DNA of 64,000 nt from Amnibacterium kyonggiense (GCF_004364555.1 NZ_SOAM01000001.1:1-64000), one strand, 5' to 3'; shown: positions 16,955 to 27,430, counted from the first letter of the stretch. The notes: generated from the sequence alone by a model not told the origin. Numbers and translations are program-made.

Positions 16955-18430
16955 TCAGCGCAACTTGCGAGCGACCTTGCGAGCCGTTCGGCGCGCTTCG
17001 GCCGCGCGGTCCTGCTCCTGCTGGAACAGCACCCCGAACGTGAAGCCTGTGCCCTCGGGAGCGGAGTCAGCGGCGGCGCCGAGCTCCAGGAGGAGCTGCC
17101 CGGCGACGACGCTGTCCTGGTGCTCGCCCAGGAGATCCTGCAACTGCTCGTAGCGCTTCGCCTCCTGCTTCGCTTTCGGGCCGACCACCGGTTGCACGGC
17201 CTCTGCGGCGTAACGCGCCCGTTTGGCGGACTTCCTCGCGCGGTGCAGCAGGTCGATGTCGTTCGTCTTGTTCGCGGCGCGCAGCCGAGTGCCGACCTTC
17301 TTGTCTGCCCGCTTGACCGGCTGAACAACCGCGCGCTCCGGTCGAGCAGCCGCCGCGGTGAACGGCGGCCGGTCGATCCAAGAGGCCAGCTCCTCCATGA
17401 GTACCAGGTACCGCGCGCCCAGGAGCTCGGATTGCAGCCGCGCCCAGTGCCGCGCGTGAAGCGCACTTAGATGGTCTTCGATGCGCTCCTGGACGGGACC
17501 GATCACGAGCTCGCTCGGCAGCTCTTGAATCAGGCGGTCGAGGCGCTGCTCGAGCACCTGATCGTCTCGCACGTCGCCGAGCAGCTCGGCGTACCAGCGC
17601 AACTCGGTGTCGAGAAGGGCCCCGCGGTCCGGGTCGAAGAACGGTGCGAACACGCGCAGTACGCTGCGGAAGCGGCGAGTTGCCACCCGCGTGCTGTGAA
17701 TGACGGATGCATCCCCGCGCCGCAGCGCCAGATCGCCCAGCAGGAGCGCTCGATGCTGCGCCCCGAGGAACGGCAGCAGGACCGCACCCGCGGTGCGGTG
17801 CTTGCCGTGCTTCCCCTTGCCGCCCTTGCGGGTCGGCTTGATGCTGCCGACCGCTCGCTGGAGCTTCGACTTCGAGTCGCTCGTCCGTGCTCCCGCGTCC
17901 TCGATCACGCGCGACAGGACGGTCAGTTGTTCGTCCGGAACGCTCGCGCTGCCGAGTTCGACCTCGAGCTCCGTCCACGAGACGACCTTCGACGTGCGCT
18001 CGGCGATCGCCTCGACGTGGTCGAGATCCACATCGGCGACGTGGTCACCGGACGGACCGATCACTCTGGTGACCTGGCGCTCCGTACTGAGCGTCGCGAT
18101 GACGGCGAGGGGCGTCCCGCGCGTGATGCCGAGGAGCAGACGGGTCAGCTCCTCGGGTGGGTCCGTTGCGAGATCGGCGTGGACCTCCTCGCGGAAATCG
18201 CCGTGCGGGAGCTTGAGGTGCCAGCCGGTGTCGTCGGAGCCGGTGCGCCGTCGGAGGGTCACGCCGAGCCGACGGAGCGAGTGGTCTGTGGTGTCGAAGT
18301 AGTCGCTCCGCAGGTGCTGCACGGATCGGGTGATCGCGCTGCCGGCCGGGAGCGCCGGCGTCAGGTCGGGCATCTTGAAGGTCGGGTCGACGTCGAACTT
18401 CCGCTCCCGCTCGACGAACGTCCCCGACAT
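16955..18430 (-). CDS. CYTH-CHAD domain protein
   Basis: A 491-residue soluble protein. The N-terminal CYTH triphosphate tunnel domain (1-200) starts with the signature ERERKF (ExExK) and contains further charged strands (TLRRRTG, WHLKLPHG, ELEVELG). The C-terminal CHAD domain (about 220-490) has the conserved histidine and arginine helices VIHSTRVATRRFRSVLR and LLHRARKSAKRARYAAE. CHAD proteins bind polyphosphate and CYTH domains hydrolyse or bind triphosphates, so a polyphosphate-related role is likely. A GGAGG sequence lies 8 nt before the ATG. It is the first gene inside element 1. Confidence 0.9.
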   Translation of the reverse strand: MSGTFVERERKFDVDPTFKMPDLTPALPAGSAITRSVQHLRSDYFDTTDHSLRRLGVTLRRRTGSDDTGWHLKLPHGDFREEVHADLATDPPEELTRLLLGITRGTPLAVIATLSTERQVTRVIGPSGDHVADVDLDHVEAIAERTSKVVSWTELEVELGSASVPDEQLTVLSRVIEDAGARTSDSKSKLQRAVGSIKPTRKGGKGKHGKHRTAGAVLLPFLGAQHRALLLGDLALRRGDASVIHSTRVATRRFRSVLRVFAPFFDPDRGALLDTELRWYAELLGDVRDDQVLEQRLDRLIQELPSELVIGPVQERIEDHLSALHARHWARLQSELLGARYLVLMEELASWIDRPPFTAAAARPERAVVQPVKRADKKVGTRLRAANKTNDIDLLHRARKSAKRARYAAEAVQPVVGPKAKQEAKRYEQLQDLLGEHQDSVVAGQLLLELGAAADSAPEGTGFTFGVLFQQEQDRAAEARRTARKVARKLR

Positions 18431-18443
18431 CGATGCCCTCCTC

Positions 18444-18468
18444 CTCTCGGGCGGGTCGCGCCCGAGAG
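18444..18468 (-). terminator. Hairpin downstream of the 18.5 kb gene
   Basis: CTCTCGGGCG and CGCCCGAGAG form a perfect 10-bp stem with a 5-nt loop, between the end of the 18.5 kb gene and the start of the CYTH-CHAD gene, both on the minus strand. Confidence 0.5.
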
Positions 18469-18544
18469 TCGACGACGGTAGCCGAGCGGGCTCGGAGCCA
18501 GCGGCGCAGTCGCGTGGATGAGGCCGGTGCGGCCCGTGCGCGGA

Positions 18545-18820
18545 CTACGCGGAGCGTCGACGCGTGGAGGGTCGGATCTCGATCGGCACGCGGCGCCCGC
18601 TCGCCAGAACCCCCTGGAGTACGACCGCGCTCGGGTCGGAAACCGTCCGGGTCTGCCAGCCGGTGCGGATCACCAGATCCGCGAGGTCCGCTCCGTTCGC
18701 CCCGCTGTGCAGCGCAGCAGAGATCTCCTGCATGAGCAGTCGTTGCTCGAGCGTGGGCGCGGCGTCCATTCGGCCAGACTCGCCGTTCCCCGCGGGAACG
18801 ACAACGGCGGCAGACGCCAT
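18545..18820 (-). CDS. Small hypothetical protein
   Basis: A 91-residue hydrophilic protein with an Ala/Leu-rich helical middle (LEQRLLMQEISAALHSG) and a basic C-terminus. I recognise no family. The start is uncertain: the ATG at 18820 or a GTG 14 nt upstream in another register could be used, and neither has a good ribosome binding site. It lies between a nuclease gene and the CYTH-CHAD gene on the same strand. Confidence 0.45.
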   Translation of the reverse strand: MASAAVVVPAGNGESGRMDAAPTLEQRLLMQEISAALHSGANGADLADLVIRTGWQTRTVSDPSAVVLQGVLASGRRVPIEIRPSTRRRSA

Positions 18821-18914
18821 GACGCCGAAGTTCACGAGGCGTTCTCGCGCCGTTCGGCGGCCCCGTTCAGTGCTAGGAGCCGCCGACAGGACGAGTCTGC
18901 AGATCGTGACGTCG

Positions 18915-19793
18915 TCACCGTTCGACGACGGTGAGGTCGAGCAGGTCCACACGGAACTCGACCTGGTCGTCGGTCTGCGCCAGCAACGTGTGCAGCGGGA
19001 CCGGGCTGGCGGTCGCGGTGTCCAGCGTGACGAAGATCTCGTCGTCCTGAAGCGGTGTCGCGATGAGCCAGTCCGCGAGCGACTGTCCGGCGCCGCGCTG
19101 CCGCAGGTAGTCGACGACGCGACGGAACAGCTTCGGCCAGATCAGCGTGCCGCCCTCATCGACCGCACTGACATCGGCGACGGAGAAGGACGACGTCGAG
19201 TCCAGCGACCACACCCCTCGGCGCTCCTCTCGGGCTCCCCGAGCCGCGGCCCGGATCGTGTCCCGCAGCTCGCCCGTCGTCGACGTGTACAGCAGCGGAT
19301 ACGCGACTCCCTCGGACACCTCCCAGTGGTTGACCGACCGTTCGAGCAGCGTCGGCGTCAGGTCCACCTCGGGCCCTTCCCCGAGTCGAGCCTCGTCGGC
19401 ATCGGCTCCGGCGAACACCACCGACACCGGCCGGCCGTTGACCTCCACCAACCGGGAGAGCACGGTCATGCGCACCATCGTCGGACTGGCCGACGCGACG
19501 GTCTCCCCATCCGCGGCGAAGGCGACGTCATCGAACCCGAGTCGTCGCAGCAGCTGATCGCGCGCTGTCGCGCCGAGCGGTTGCGCGGCGCCCTGGTAGT
19601 GCAGCTCGGGCGCGTCGATGCCGTCGAAGCGCAGCTGCACGCTGCCGTCGGCCGAGATCCGCACTCGGTCGCCGTTCTCCAGAGCGCGAAGCAGCGACGG
19701 ATCGTCCGGGACGAACCGGACCGAGTCACCGTCCGGTTGCTTCCCGACCAGGACGGCCTGACCCGTGATCACCCGGTACGTCGCCTCGCCCAT
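18915..19793 (-). CDS. Staphylococcal nuclease-like protein
   Basis: A 292-residue protein with an SNase-like beta-barrel in its first half: DGDSVRF, then LRFDGIDAPELHYQG, the typical strand-turn with the catalytic aspartate region. No signal peptide is seen. The remainder (about 150-292) is an unassigned domain, so it is longer than simple thermonucleases. AGGGGG precedes the ATG. It might act on nucleic acid, but the catalytic arginines cannot be confirmed by eye. Confidence 0.75.
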   Translation of the reverse strand: MGEATYRVITGQAVLVGKQPDGDSVRFVPDDPSLLRALENGDRVRISADGSVQLRFDGIDAPELHYQGAAQPLGATARDQLLRRLGFDDVAFAADGETVASASPTMVRMTVLSRLVEVNGRPVSVVFAGADADEARLGEGPEVDLTPTLLERSVNHWEVSEGVAYPLLYTSTTGELRDTIRAAARGAREERRGVWSLDSTSSFSVADVSAVDEGGTLIWPKLFRRVVDYLRQRGAGQSLADWLIATPLQDDEIFVTLDTATASPVPLHTLLAQTDDQVEFRVDLLDLTVVER

Positions 19794-19879
19794 GAGCCCC
19801 CTGTCGTCACGGCCAGCGTGCGCTCCGATCGTGAACGGCTCGTGAGCGCTCCACGGCGGCGGGAGGTCGCGAAGGGACG

Positions 19880-20722
19880 TCAGAAGGCTGATGCGCCGAG
19901 TCGCTCCTCGGTCGCGCGGACCGCCTCGACAAGGGCCGGGGCACGCTCGGTGTTGCTGCGCGCGTTGGGGCTGTCCGTCCCGTGGCGCTGCAGCATCTCA
20001 TCGATGCGATCTTCGACGGTCACGCGCCGGCCGTCGGGTCCCGTCGTCTGATCCGCCCACGTCAGCGCATCCGCGACCGGTCCCGACCAGAAGCGGGACT
20101 CCGCGAACGGGCGAAGGAGATGCCCGAGCCCTCGACTGTGTGCCACGAACCGCGCGCCCGAGTGCTGTGCGATCAGGCCGGCGACGCCGGGCCAGCCGAG
20201 CCGGTGCCGCACGTGCTCGGCGCCGTCCACCGGATGGAAGCCGTGACGATTCAGCTGCGGCGCGTAGCCGACGTCGTGGAGCCACGCTGCTGCGACGAGC
20301 GCTTCCGCATCATTCGAGCTGAAGAGGTGCGCGGCTTGACCGGCGCGCGCCGCCACAGCCTGGGTATGGCGCCATCGTTGGCCGCCGTCGCGGAGCCGTG
20401 TGAGGAGCTCCCCGGCCAGGAGTCGAGCCGACTCGACTCGCCGAGATGAGAAATCCTCCACCACGCCGAGCCGCTCAGTACGACTGAGCCAGGGACTGGC
20501 CGCCTCCGGGAATGCGATGCTCTGAGCGACCGGGAGCAGTTCGACGGGGTCTGCGACTCCGCCGGCGTCACGGACTGCAGACACGAGATCCTCGTGCACG
20601 ATCGCGGTCCGACCACTGCCCCAGGCTCGCAGCACGACGTCATCGACGACGACCTCGTAGTGCTCCGTGAGGTACTCATCGGCGGCACGGATCAGCTCGC
20701 GGTCCTGCTGTTCCGTTGACAC
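19880..20722 (-). CDS. HD-domain protein
   Basis: A 280-residue cytosolic protein. An HD phosphohydrolase core (about 110-200) shows RWRHTQAVAARAGQAAHLF, AAAWLHDVGY with the HD pair, and further histidines HPVDGAEHVRHR. HD domains act on nucleotides or phosphate esters; the substrate is unknown. The GTG start has a TACGCT box 6 nt upstream (leaderless). A degenerate copy of its central segment lies at 27.8-28.0 kb in the same element. Confidence 0.82.
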   Translation of the reverse strand: MSTEQQDRELIRAADEYLTEHYEVVVDDVVLRAWGSGRTAIVHEDLVSAVRDAGGVADPVELLPVAQSIAFPEAASPWLSRTERLGVVEDFSSRRVESARLLAGELLTRLRDGGQRWRHTQAVAARAGQAAHLFSSNDAEALVAAAWLHDVGYAPQLNRHGFHPVDGAEHVRHRLGWPGVAGLIAQHSGARFVAHSRGLGHLLRPFAESRFWSGPVADALTWADQTTGPDGRRVTVEDRIDEMLQRHGTDSPNARSNTERAPALVEAVRATEERLGASAF

Positions 20723-20842
20723 GTCAGCAGCGTAATCAGATCCTGGCGGAGATGCCCTTCCGGGTTTGATCGATCGGGGGTCCAGGGGCCGGAGTGGATC
20801 TTCGACCCGGCGGCCCCGCCCACCCTCGACACCCGAAAAGAA

Positions 20843-21184
20843 TCAACCGAGTACCGGACCGAGCAGTCCGGCGAATGAAGCGACGGTGTAGCCGAGCACG
20901 AGGGCGGCGCCGAGCGTCAGGACCGCGGTAGCGATGAGCCCGACCAGGAGGAGCGCGCGCGAGCTGGGCTCACCGCGATAAAGCCGCCGCACCGTCACGA
21001 TGAAAACCACGATGTCGACTGCGCCGACCACAGTCGCAGCGAGTGCGACAAGAAGCGGACCGTAGACGTACAACGCGAGCGCGACGCCGTCAGCTGGAAA
21101 CTGCAGCGCGATGTTCGCGGCAATAGTCGGCTGCTGAGCACAGCCACTCAGGAGCAGCCCCAAGAGAACACCGAGCAGGGCCAT
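20843..21184 (-). CDS. Small membrane lipoprotein-like protein
   Basis: A 113-residue protein starting with a signal-like helix ending in the lipobox LLSGC (C at about residue 14), then two further membrane helices. If processed, the cysteine would be lipidated. The ATG at 21184 was chosen because it gives a normal signal peptide; longer starts would bury it. Function unknown. Confidence 0.6.
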   Translation of the reverse strand: MALLGVLLGLLLSGCAQQPTIAANIALQFPADGVALALYVYGPLLVALAATVVGAVDIVVFIVTVRRLYRGEPSSRALLLVGLIATAVLTLGAALVLGYTVASFAGLLGPVLG

Positions 21185-21282
21185 CGGTGCCGTTCGCGAA
21201 TGGTTGCGCCCCCCGACGCCGGCACGGTCGCGTGACGCTGCAAGACCAGATGACACGGACTGGCACGGGTGCCGCTTCATCG

Positions 21283-22224
21283 TCACGGGTCGTCATCGGG
21301 GAAGAGGGCGCGCAGGCTCTCGTCGACTCCCGCGGTGGATCGAATCGCGATCACGCCGTTCGTCAGCTCACCGCATCCGGGGGCATCGGTACTGACGGGC
21401 ACGAGGACTCGCGGCCCTGCGAAGGTCAAGGAGTACCGCGTTCGCTCGACGTCGTCGCAGCCGACGCCGGCACGGGCAGGCCTCGGATCGACGACGGCGC
21501 TGTTGAGGCGTGCCGCGATGGCGGCGGCCTCGACGGCATCGTCGACCGAGATCCGAGAGACGACAGTTCCTTGGTCGTGCCAGGAGTACCGGCAGACCAT
21601 GACCGAGTCGGGACTGCGCGGCGCGAGCATCGTCGATGCGTCCGGCATGCCGACCGGCACCCCGGTCACGTCACACCCCGGCTCCGGAAGCTCCGCCGGG
21701 CGTCGGATGAGCGACGCGCGGAACTCCTCGGTCGTTCCCGTGATCGACGATTCCTTCATCGGGACGACGAGCGCCCGCCTGCCCACCGCCCGGCGCAGCC
21801 GCACCGAGGTGACGTGACCGAATCCATCAGCGGTGCAGGCGACCGGCGGCCGGAAGCGGGTGTCCCTCACCCCGATCACCACCGCCTCGTCCGTCTCGAA
21901 GACCTGCACCAGGTCCGCCTGCCCGCACGCCGCGTGCGGGGAGTCGGTCCAGCTGATCGAGAGCTGATCGCTGGCCGGGTCCAACCGGGCGATGGACCAC
22001 CCGAAGTCGCTCGATGGCGCAGACGCCACCTGCTCAACGCGGATCGCCGTCATGCGCTGCGCGGCCGGCAGCTGAATCTGCACGAGTCGGAAGTGCTGTG
22101 AGGTGTTAGGAATCGACGACGCTGGGCCCTCTCCTGCGCAGCCCTGGAGGAGCGACGCCGTGGCCAGGACGAGGATGCAGCCCGCAGCAGCGCGCATCCG
22201 CTGTCGTCGCACCGGTGTCCTCAT
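21283..22224 (-). CDS. Predicted lipoprotein, shares a domain with the 29.1 kb lipoprotein
   Basis: A 313-residue exported protein: basic start, hydrophobic segment, and lipobox LLQGC at about residue 30. The middle contains WTDSPHAACGQADLVQVFETDEAVVIGV and a later C..RLRRAVGRR block. The same pattern (W.DS..ACG.A....V.ET, then TC, then hLRpAiGdR) appears in the 29.1 kb lipoprotein, so the two are related. Family unknown to me. Six or more cysteines suggest disulphides outside the cell. Confidence 0.72.
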   Translation of the reverse strand: MRTPVRRQRMRAAAGCILVLATASLLQGCAGEGPASSIPNTSQHFRLVQIQLPAAQRMTAIRVEQVASAPSSDFGWSIARLDPASDQLSISWTDSPHAACGQADLVQVFETDEAVVIGVRDTRFRPPVACTADGFGHVTSVRLRRAVGRRALVVPMKESSITGTTEEFRASLIRRPAELPEPGCDVTGVPVGMPDASTMLAPRSPDSVMVCRYSWHDQGTVVSRISVDDAVEAAAIAARLNSAVVDPRPARAGVGCDDVERTRYSLTFAGPRVLVPVSTDAPGCGELTNGVIAIRSTAGVDESLRALFPDDDP

Positions 22225-22270
22225 CGCCCAGGAGAGCGTCTGCACGGGATGGCGCTGGGCAGGAGCCGTA

Positions 22271-22750
22271 TCAGACCGCAGCGGTGCGGCGCGCACGGCA
22301 GTGAGCCCGGCCGATCATGAGGAGTACGACGCCTCCGGTGATCGAGGCACCTCCGAGGACCAGTGCGACGTCCTCGAATGCGGTCGTACCGCCCTCGAAG
22401 GGACGCAGGTGGTTCGAGAGCCAGAGGCCCATCCCGGAGGCGGCCATTTGCGCCAGCGCGGCGAGGACGCCGAACTCGACGAGCGCCGTCCCACCGACCA
22501 CCAGGGCAGCTCGTGGGCGTCGCGCGCGCAGGTGCCGAACAACCGCCATGGCACAGAGGAGCGCCCAGACGGTTGGGCCGGCGAGGACCGGTACGAGGTC
22601 GCCCTTCGATACGACCTCTGCCCATACCTGCGGCAAGCCGGTCGAGGGCGCGAGCACGCCGGGCAGGAGCACCAGCACATCGAGCAGCCCGGTGACACTC
22701 AGCAACAGGACGCCCACGGCCGCGAGGACGTCGATCCGTCGGCGATCCAT
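22271..22750 (-). CDS. Four-helix membrane protein
   Basis: A 159-residue protein with four hydrophobic helices (about 8-30, 55-75, 85-105, 128-148) and basic loops. No family recognised. The ATG has a TACTTT box ending 6 nt upstream, fitting a leaderless promoter. It ends 46 bp upstream of the lipoprotein start on the same strand, so the two may be cotranscribed. Confidence 0.65.
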   Translation of the reverse strand: MDRRRIDVLAAVGVLLLSVTGLLDVLVLLPGVLAPSTGLPQVWAEVVSKGDLVPVLAGPTVWALLCAMAVVRHLRARRPRAALVVGGTALVEFGVLAALAQMAASGMGLWLSNHLRPFEGGTTAFEDVALVLGGASITGGVVLLMIGRAHCRARRTAAV

Positions 22751-22884
22751 GATCGGAAAGTAGGTGGTGGTCGCGCTGTGCGCGAGGGACACGGGGTGAA
22801 CGACTGCCGAATCCACTGTCCCGAGGCAGCCGTGCCGGACGCGCAAGTCGTCCGGCACGTTCCCGCCCTGTTCACCGCCGCGAC

Positions 22885-24681
22885 ATGGAGCGGGCGAACC
22901 CTCACCTCGTGGACGAGCACGAGAACGGAATCGCTGCGGACGGTGTCACGCGCCGAGGCGCACTCACCGCGGGCGCGGTGGCGGCTGTCGCAGCAGGAGG
23001 CATCACAATCGGCACCGCGGGTTCCGCAGAGGCGGCGACCTCCTCGGCATCCAGGACAACACTGGCCCGAACGCTGCTCCGCGGAACACCGAATGCAGCG
23101 GGCTACCGCAAGCACGTCACCGGCCCGGGCGAGCCCTACACGCTCCGCACCGAGCTCGGGGGAACGGCTCGGTCCGGGCGAGCCGCCAGGCGCCGCACGG
23201 TCGCCGCGTTCGTGCAGTTCACCGACGTCCACATCCAGGACACCCAGTCGCCGGCTCGGTTCGAGTTCCTCGACCGCGCGTCCGACTCCGCGAGCGAGAT
23301 CCCGTTCCAGGCCGCGTACCGACCGCACGAGATGCTCTCCACACAGGTCGCCGAAGCCACCGTCCAAGCGGTCCGAGCACTGAAGACCGGACCCGCGACC
23401 GGTATGCCGCTGCAGTTCGCTGTCACCACCGGCGACACGACCGACAACTGCCAGCTGAACGAGCTGCGGTGGACGATCGGGGCGCTGGACGGCGGCCGCG
23501 TCGTCCCGGACAGCGGGCTCATCGGCACGTTCGAAGGCGTCGCCGACGCCGATCCGGTCCACTACGACACGCACTACTGGCACCCCGGTGGCACGCCCGC
23601 CGGGCTCCGGGACGACGAGTTCCGAGCGCAGCACGGCTTCCCGACCGTGCCCGGACTGCTGCAGGCCGCCATCCGGCCGTTCCGGTTCACCGGCCTCGGG
23701 ATGCCGTGGCTGACCGTCCACGGCAACCACGACGGGCTGCTGACCGGCAACTTCCCGGTGTCCGCCGCGCTGAACGCGGTCGCCGTCGGCCCGCTGAAGC
23801 CCGTCGCCCTGCCGGACGGCATGACGCCCGTGCAGTTCGCCGAGGAACTCATCGCCGACCCGGGCCAGGCCGCCGCGGTCATCGGCGCGCTCCCCGCTCG
23901 GATCGTGACCCCGGATGCGAGCCGTCGCCTCATCAGCCGTCGAGAGTTCGTCGCCGAGCACTTCCGCACGGCGGGGACACCGTCGGGGCACGGGCTCACG
24001 GCGACGAACCGCGACGCCGGCACCGCCTACTACGTGCACGACACGGCGACGCCCGACGGTCGGCGCCTCCGTCTCGTCGTGCTCGACACCGTGAACGAGA
24101 ACGGCGAGGCGGACGGCTCCCTCGATGCCACTCAGTTCGCCTGGCTCACCGCGACGCTGGCCGCGCACCCGGAGCGGCTCACGGTCGTGGTCAGCCACCA
24201 CACCGGCGACACCATGGACAACCCGCTGCTGGCCACCGGCGGTGATCCGTCGCCGCGGATCCTCGGACAGCAGGTGATCGACGCGCTCCTCGCGCACCCG
24301 CAGGTGATCCTCTGGGTCAACGGGCACACCCACCTCAACGCGGTGACGCCCCGCCCGCGCACCACCGGGACGGGCGGGTTCTGGGAGGTCACGACCGCGT
24401 CCCACATCGACTGGCCGGAGCAGGTTCGCACCATCGAGATCGCTGACAACCGCGACGGCACCCTCTCCGTGTTCGGCACGATCATCGACAGCGCGGCCGC
24501 TCCTGTGTGGAACGGACGGACCGACTCCCCGCTCGCTCTGGCCGCCCTCTCGCGGGAGCTCGCGGCGAACGATCCGCAGGAAGCCGCACGCCCGACCGCC
24601 GGCGTCGACGGGCTCCGCGGCGCGAAGGCCGACCGGAATGTCGAGCTGCTCATCCCGACCCCGGCAGGCGTGCTGCTCTGA
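22885..24681 (+). CDS. Tat-exported metallophosphoesterase (TIGR03767-like)
   Basis: A 598-residue calcineurin-like phosphoesterase. A Tat signal is visible near residue 20-50 ([14 protein letters not shown] with a hydrophobic stretch and AEA site). Metal ligands appear in the family order: [27 protein letters not shown] and NGHTHLN. The overall length and long inserts match the actinobacterial TIGR03767 family as I recall it. It would act outside the membrane after folding with metals in the cytosol; the substrate is unknown. Confidence 0.87.
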   Translation: MERANPHLVDEHENGIAADGVTRRGALTAGAVAAVAAGGITIGTAGSAEAATSSASRTTLARTLLRGTPNAAGYRKHVTGPGEPYTLRTELGGTARSGRAARRRTVAAFVQFTDVHIQDTQSPARFEFLDRASDSASEIPFQAAYRPHEMLSTQVAEATVQAVRALKTGPATGMPLQFAVTTGDTTDNCQLNELRWTIGALDGGRVVPDSGLIGTFEGVADADPVHYDTHYWHPGGTPAGLRDDEFRAQHGFPTVPGLLQAAIRPFRFTGLGMPWLTVHGNHDGLLTGNFPVSAALNAVAVGPLKPVALPDGMTPVQFAEELIADPGQAAAVIGALPARIVTPDASRRLISRREFVAEHFRTAGTPSGHGLTATNRDAGTAYYVHDTATPDGRRLRLVVLDTVNENGEADGSLDATQFAWLTATLAAHPERLTVVVSHHTGDTMDNPLLATGGDPSPRILGQQVIDALLAHPQVILWVNGHTHLNAVTPRPRTTGTGGFWEVTTASHIDWPEQVRTIEIADNRDGTLSVFGTIIDSAAAPVWNGRTDSPLALAALSRELAANDPQEAARPTAGVDGLRGAKADRNVELLIPTPAGVLL

Positions 24682-24801
24682 CGCGGCATCCGACTCCGCA
24701 GGGTGACGACCGAGCATCTGTCGGGAGCGATTCGCCCGCCGTTCACCCGGCACTCTCCCCCGGGGCTGTCGATCCGCCGACGCTGGTGCCACGATGCGGT
24801 G

Positions 24802-25032
24802 ATGGGTCAGATCACGTTCTGGGGATCGGTCACTCTCGTGGTGGTGCTCGCCGCCTGCGTGATCGGCGTCGTGGTCGCTGTGCGCATCGTTGTCCGGGCG
24901 GTGCGCAGCCGGAACGCCCCACCGACCGGGCTGCGACGCGCGGGCGCCCCTGAGGGCACGGACGATCCCCGAGCCGCGTTCGACCGCGCAGCGGGGAAGA
25001 CGTCCTGGACTCGGATCAGCGGCGGCCTCTGA
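24802..25032 (+). CDS. Small single-pass membrane protein
   Basis: A 76-residue protein with one membrane helix (about 6-30) and a polar, basic then mixed tail. No family recognised and no clear ribosome binding site. It lies between the phosphoesterase and acyltransferase genes on the same strand. The following 227 bp (25033-25259) show no gene or obvious structure. Confidence 0.5.
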   Translation: MGQITFWGSVTLVVVLAACVIGVVVAVRIVVRAVRSRNAPPTGLRRAGAPEGTDDPRAAFDRAAGKTSWTRISGGL

Positions 25033-25259
25033 CGCCAGATCCCTCGGAGCACCCCAGGGACTCGAGAACGACGGGGCCGGCTCGCGCCCGACGCGCATCC
25101 GCATGACGCGGTCACGGGAGGCGGCTCCGAACGCGGAGGTTCGGCGAGCTTCGACCTCGCCGTCCGTGAAGAACGATCGCCGGTGGCATCTCGGTGAACG
25201 TTCGGTGATCCCGGGCAGGAGTCGCGCTGTGCCCTGAACGCGGGTGCAACGCTCGTGCC

Positions 25260-27329
25260 ATGTCGGTCGGGACGCTCGAGCGGAACGCAGCGAGCCCACG
25301 ATTCGCTCAGGCCGCGTCGCCCCGAGGGTCCCGGCTCGAGATCCAGGCCCTTCGCGCGATCGCTGTGGGCATGGTGGTCATGTACCACCTGCGCCCCACC
25401 GCGCTGCCGGGCGGTTACGTCGGCGTCGACGTCTTCTTTGTCATCTCCGGATTCCTCATCTCCCGCCATCTGGTCAAGGAGGCGTCGGCGACCGGGGGGC
25501 TCCGCCTCGGTCGCTTTTGGGCAGGACGGGTGCGCCGCATCCTGCCTGCGGCACTCGTCGCGACCGTCGCCGTCGTCGCGTTCTCCACGGCGGTGCTGCC
25601 GAGGACCGCGGCGGCCGAGATCGGGATCACCGGCATGTGGGCGGCGCTCAGCGCAGCGAACTGGCGATTCGCCGCGAGCTCGACGGACTACCTCGCCCAG
25701 TCCCCTGACGCGTCCCCGTTCGAACACTTCTGGTCACTCGGTGTGGAGGAGCAGTTCTACCTGGTGTGGCCCCTCGCGGTCCTCGGTGCCGCAATGCTGG
25801 CCCGACGCCGACTGGCCTCGATCCGCACCGCCGTGCTCGTGCCGTTCGTCCTGGTGCTGATCGCGTCGCTGCTGTTCGGCATCGTGTTCACGTTCAGCGG
25901 GTCACCCGCGGCCTACTTCGTCACGCCGACGCGGATGTGGGAGCTCGCCGCAGGCGGCGTGCTCGCGGTCCTGCTCGTCGACCGGCAACCGCCTCCTCTC
26001 GCCGCAGCTGCCCTGCAGATCGCCGGGGTCATCGCCATCCTGCTCGCTGGAGCCTTGTTCACGGCGCGGACGCCAATGCCCGGGGTCGCAGCGCTGGTGC
26101 CTGTCGCTGGTGCGCTCGCGGTGATCACCGCTGTCGACGCAGTCGGCCTGCGCCGGATCTGGGCCATCCCTCCAGTGCAGTACCTCGGCGCGATCTCCTA
26201 CTCCCTCTACCTCTGGCACTGGCCGGTCATCGTCTTCACCCGGCTGCTCCTCCGTCACCCGCTCGGGATCGTCTCCGGTGGAGCGGTCATCGCCCTCTCC
26301 CTCCTGCTCGCGACGCTCTCCTACCGGCTGGTGGAGCAGCCGCTGCGCCGGGTCCCCATCCGGCGGCCGGGCCGCCTGATCGCAATCGGCATCGCGTGTT
26401 CCTTGGTGGTCGCCGCCGTCGCTGCCGTGCCGATCCTGCGGAACTCGATCGCCGACGCTGCAGAAGGAACCGCTCGAACCGCAGTGCTGCGGGAGGCGGG
26501 ACCCGCCATCGGCTGGCCGCAGCTCACGCCGCAGGCTGATCGCACGTGGGCCCGGAGCGAGCACGTCGTGGTTCCCGGTCCGGACGCACTGGCAGACGAC
26601 CTGGCCTTCGGCACATGCACGATCGAACCGCTGTCCACGACCTCACCGATCTGCGTCGCCGGCGACACCAGCAGCCGGACGACCATCGCGGTCGTCGGCG
26701 ACTCGCACGTCCGTCAATGGGCGTCGACGATCTCCCGCCTCGGGAAGGAGCGACACTGGCGCGTCCTCACCATCCTGCACAACTCCTGCCCCTTCAACCT
26801 GCTCCCCCGGCCCCTCGAGATCGACCACCAGTCCCGCTGCACCGAGGCGGTCCGATGGACGGTTCCCGTCCTCGAACGGGAGCACGTGTCGCTCGTGGTG
26901 ACCTCCGCCTACCGCAAGTCCTATCGAGGAAGCGACGCCTCGGAGGCAGCTCAGGGCTATGCGGACATGTGGCGATCGCTGCAGTCGTCCGGCATCCAGG
27001 TCGTCGCCCTCGGAGACACCCCGACCCCGATGACCGACCCCATCGACAGGGACTGCATCGTGCAGCGCGATCCCGCCCGATGCGGGCTGAGCCGAGAACG
27101 GGCGACGGCGGTCGTCGACCCATTGCGGCTCGCCGCCGCCCGCACACGCGGCGTGACCTTCGTCGACCCCACCGATGCGTTCTGCGGCACGACCTGGTGC
27201 CCCGGCGTGATCGGCAACGTCGGCGTCTACGTCGACGACAACCACGCCAGCAACACCTACCTCAGCAGCGCCTACCCCTGGGTCCAGGCGCACCTCGGAA
27301 CCGCCATCTCCGCCGAACTGCGCTCCTGA
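25260..27329 (+). CDS. Membrane acyltransferase with SGNH domain (OatA/OafA type)
   Basis: A 689-residue protein. The N-terminal acyltransferase-3 domain (about 20-370) has ten membrane helices and the motifs MVVMYHLRP, GGYVGVDVFFVISGFLIS and RFWAGRVRRILP. A linker leads to an extracytosolic SGNH domain (about 440-689) with VVGDSHVRQW and a terminal DDNHASNTYLS that supplies the Asp and His. Such proteins O-acetylate cell-wall polymers or exopolysaccharide outside the cell. The acceptor is unknown. As cargo on an element, surface modification (for example phage or host evasion) is plausible. Confidence 0.9.
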   Translation: MSVGTLERNAASPRFAQAASPRGSRLEIQALRAIAVGMVVMYHLRPTALPGGYVGVDVFFVISGFLISRHLVKEASATGGLRLGRFWAGRVRRILPAALVATVAVVAFSTAVLPRTAAAEIGITGMWAALSAANWRFAASSTDYLAQSPDASPFEHFWSLGVEEQFYLVWPLAVLGAAMLARRRLASIRTAVLVPFVLVLIASLLFGIVFTFSGSPAAYFVTPTRMWELAAGGVLAVLLVDRQPPPLAAAALQIAGVIAILLAGALFTARTPMPGVAALVPVAGALAVITAVDAVGLRRIWAIPPVQYLGAISYSLYLWHWPVIVFTRLLLRHPLGIVSGGAVIALSLLLATLSYRLVEQPLRRVPIRRPGRLIAIGIACSLVVAAVAAVPILRNSIADAAEGTARTAVLREAGPAIGWPQLTPQADRTWARSEHVVVPGPDALADDLAFGTCTIEPLSTTSPICVAGDTSSRTTIAVVGDSHVRQWASTISRLGKERHWRVLTILHNSCPFNLLPRPLEIDHQSRCTEAVRWTVPVLEREHVSLVVTSAYRKSYRGSDASEAAQGYADMWRSLQSSGIQVVALGDTPTPMTDPIDRDCIVQRDPARCGLSRERATAVVDPLRLAAARTRGVTFVDPTDAFCGTTWCPGVIGNVGVYVDDNHASNTYLSSAYPWVQAHLGTAISAELRS

Positions 27330-27430
27330 AAGCAGGCAACGACGGTGATCCTGGCGTCGTCCGTTGCAACTCGCTCGGCTTCAACGCCCTGCGCTTCAAA
27401 CCGGATAAAACAGGAGAGACGCCGTCCTCA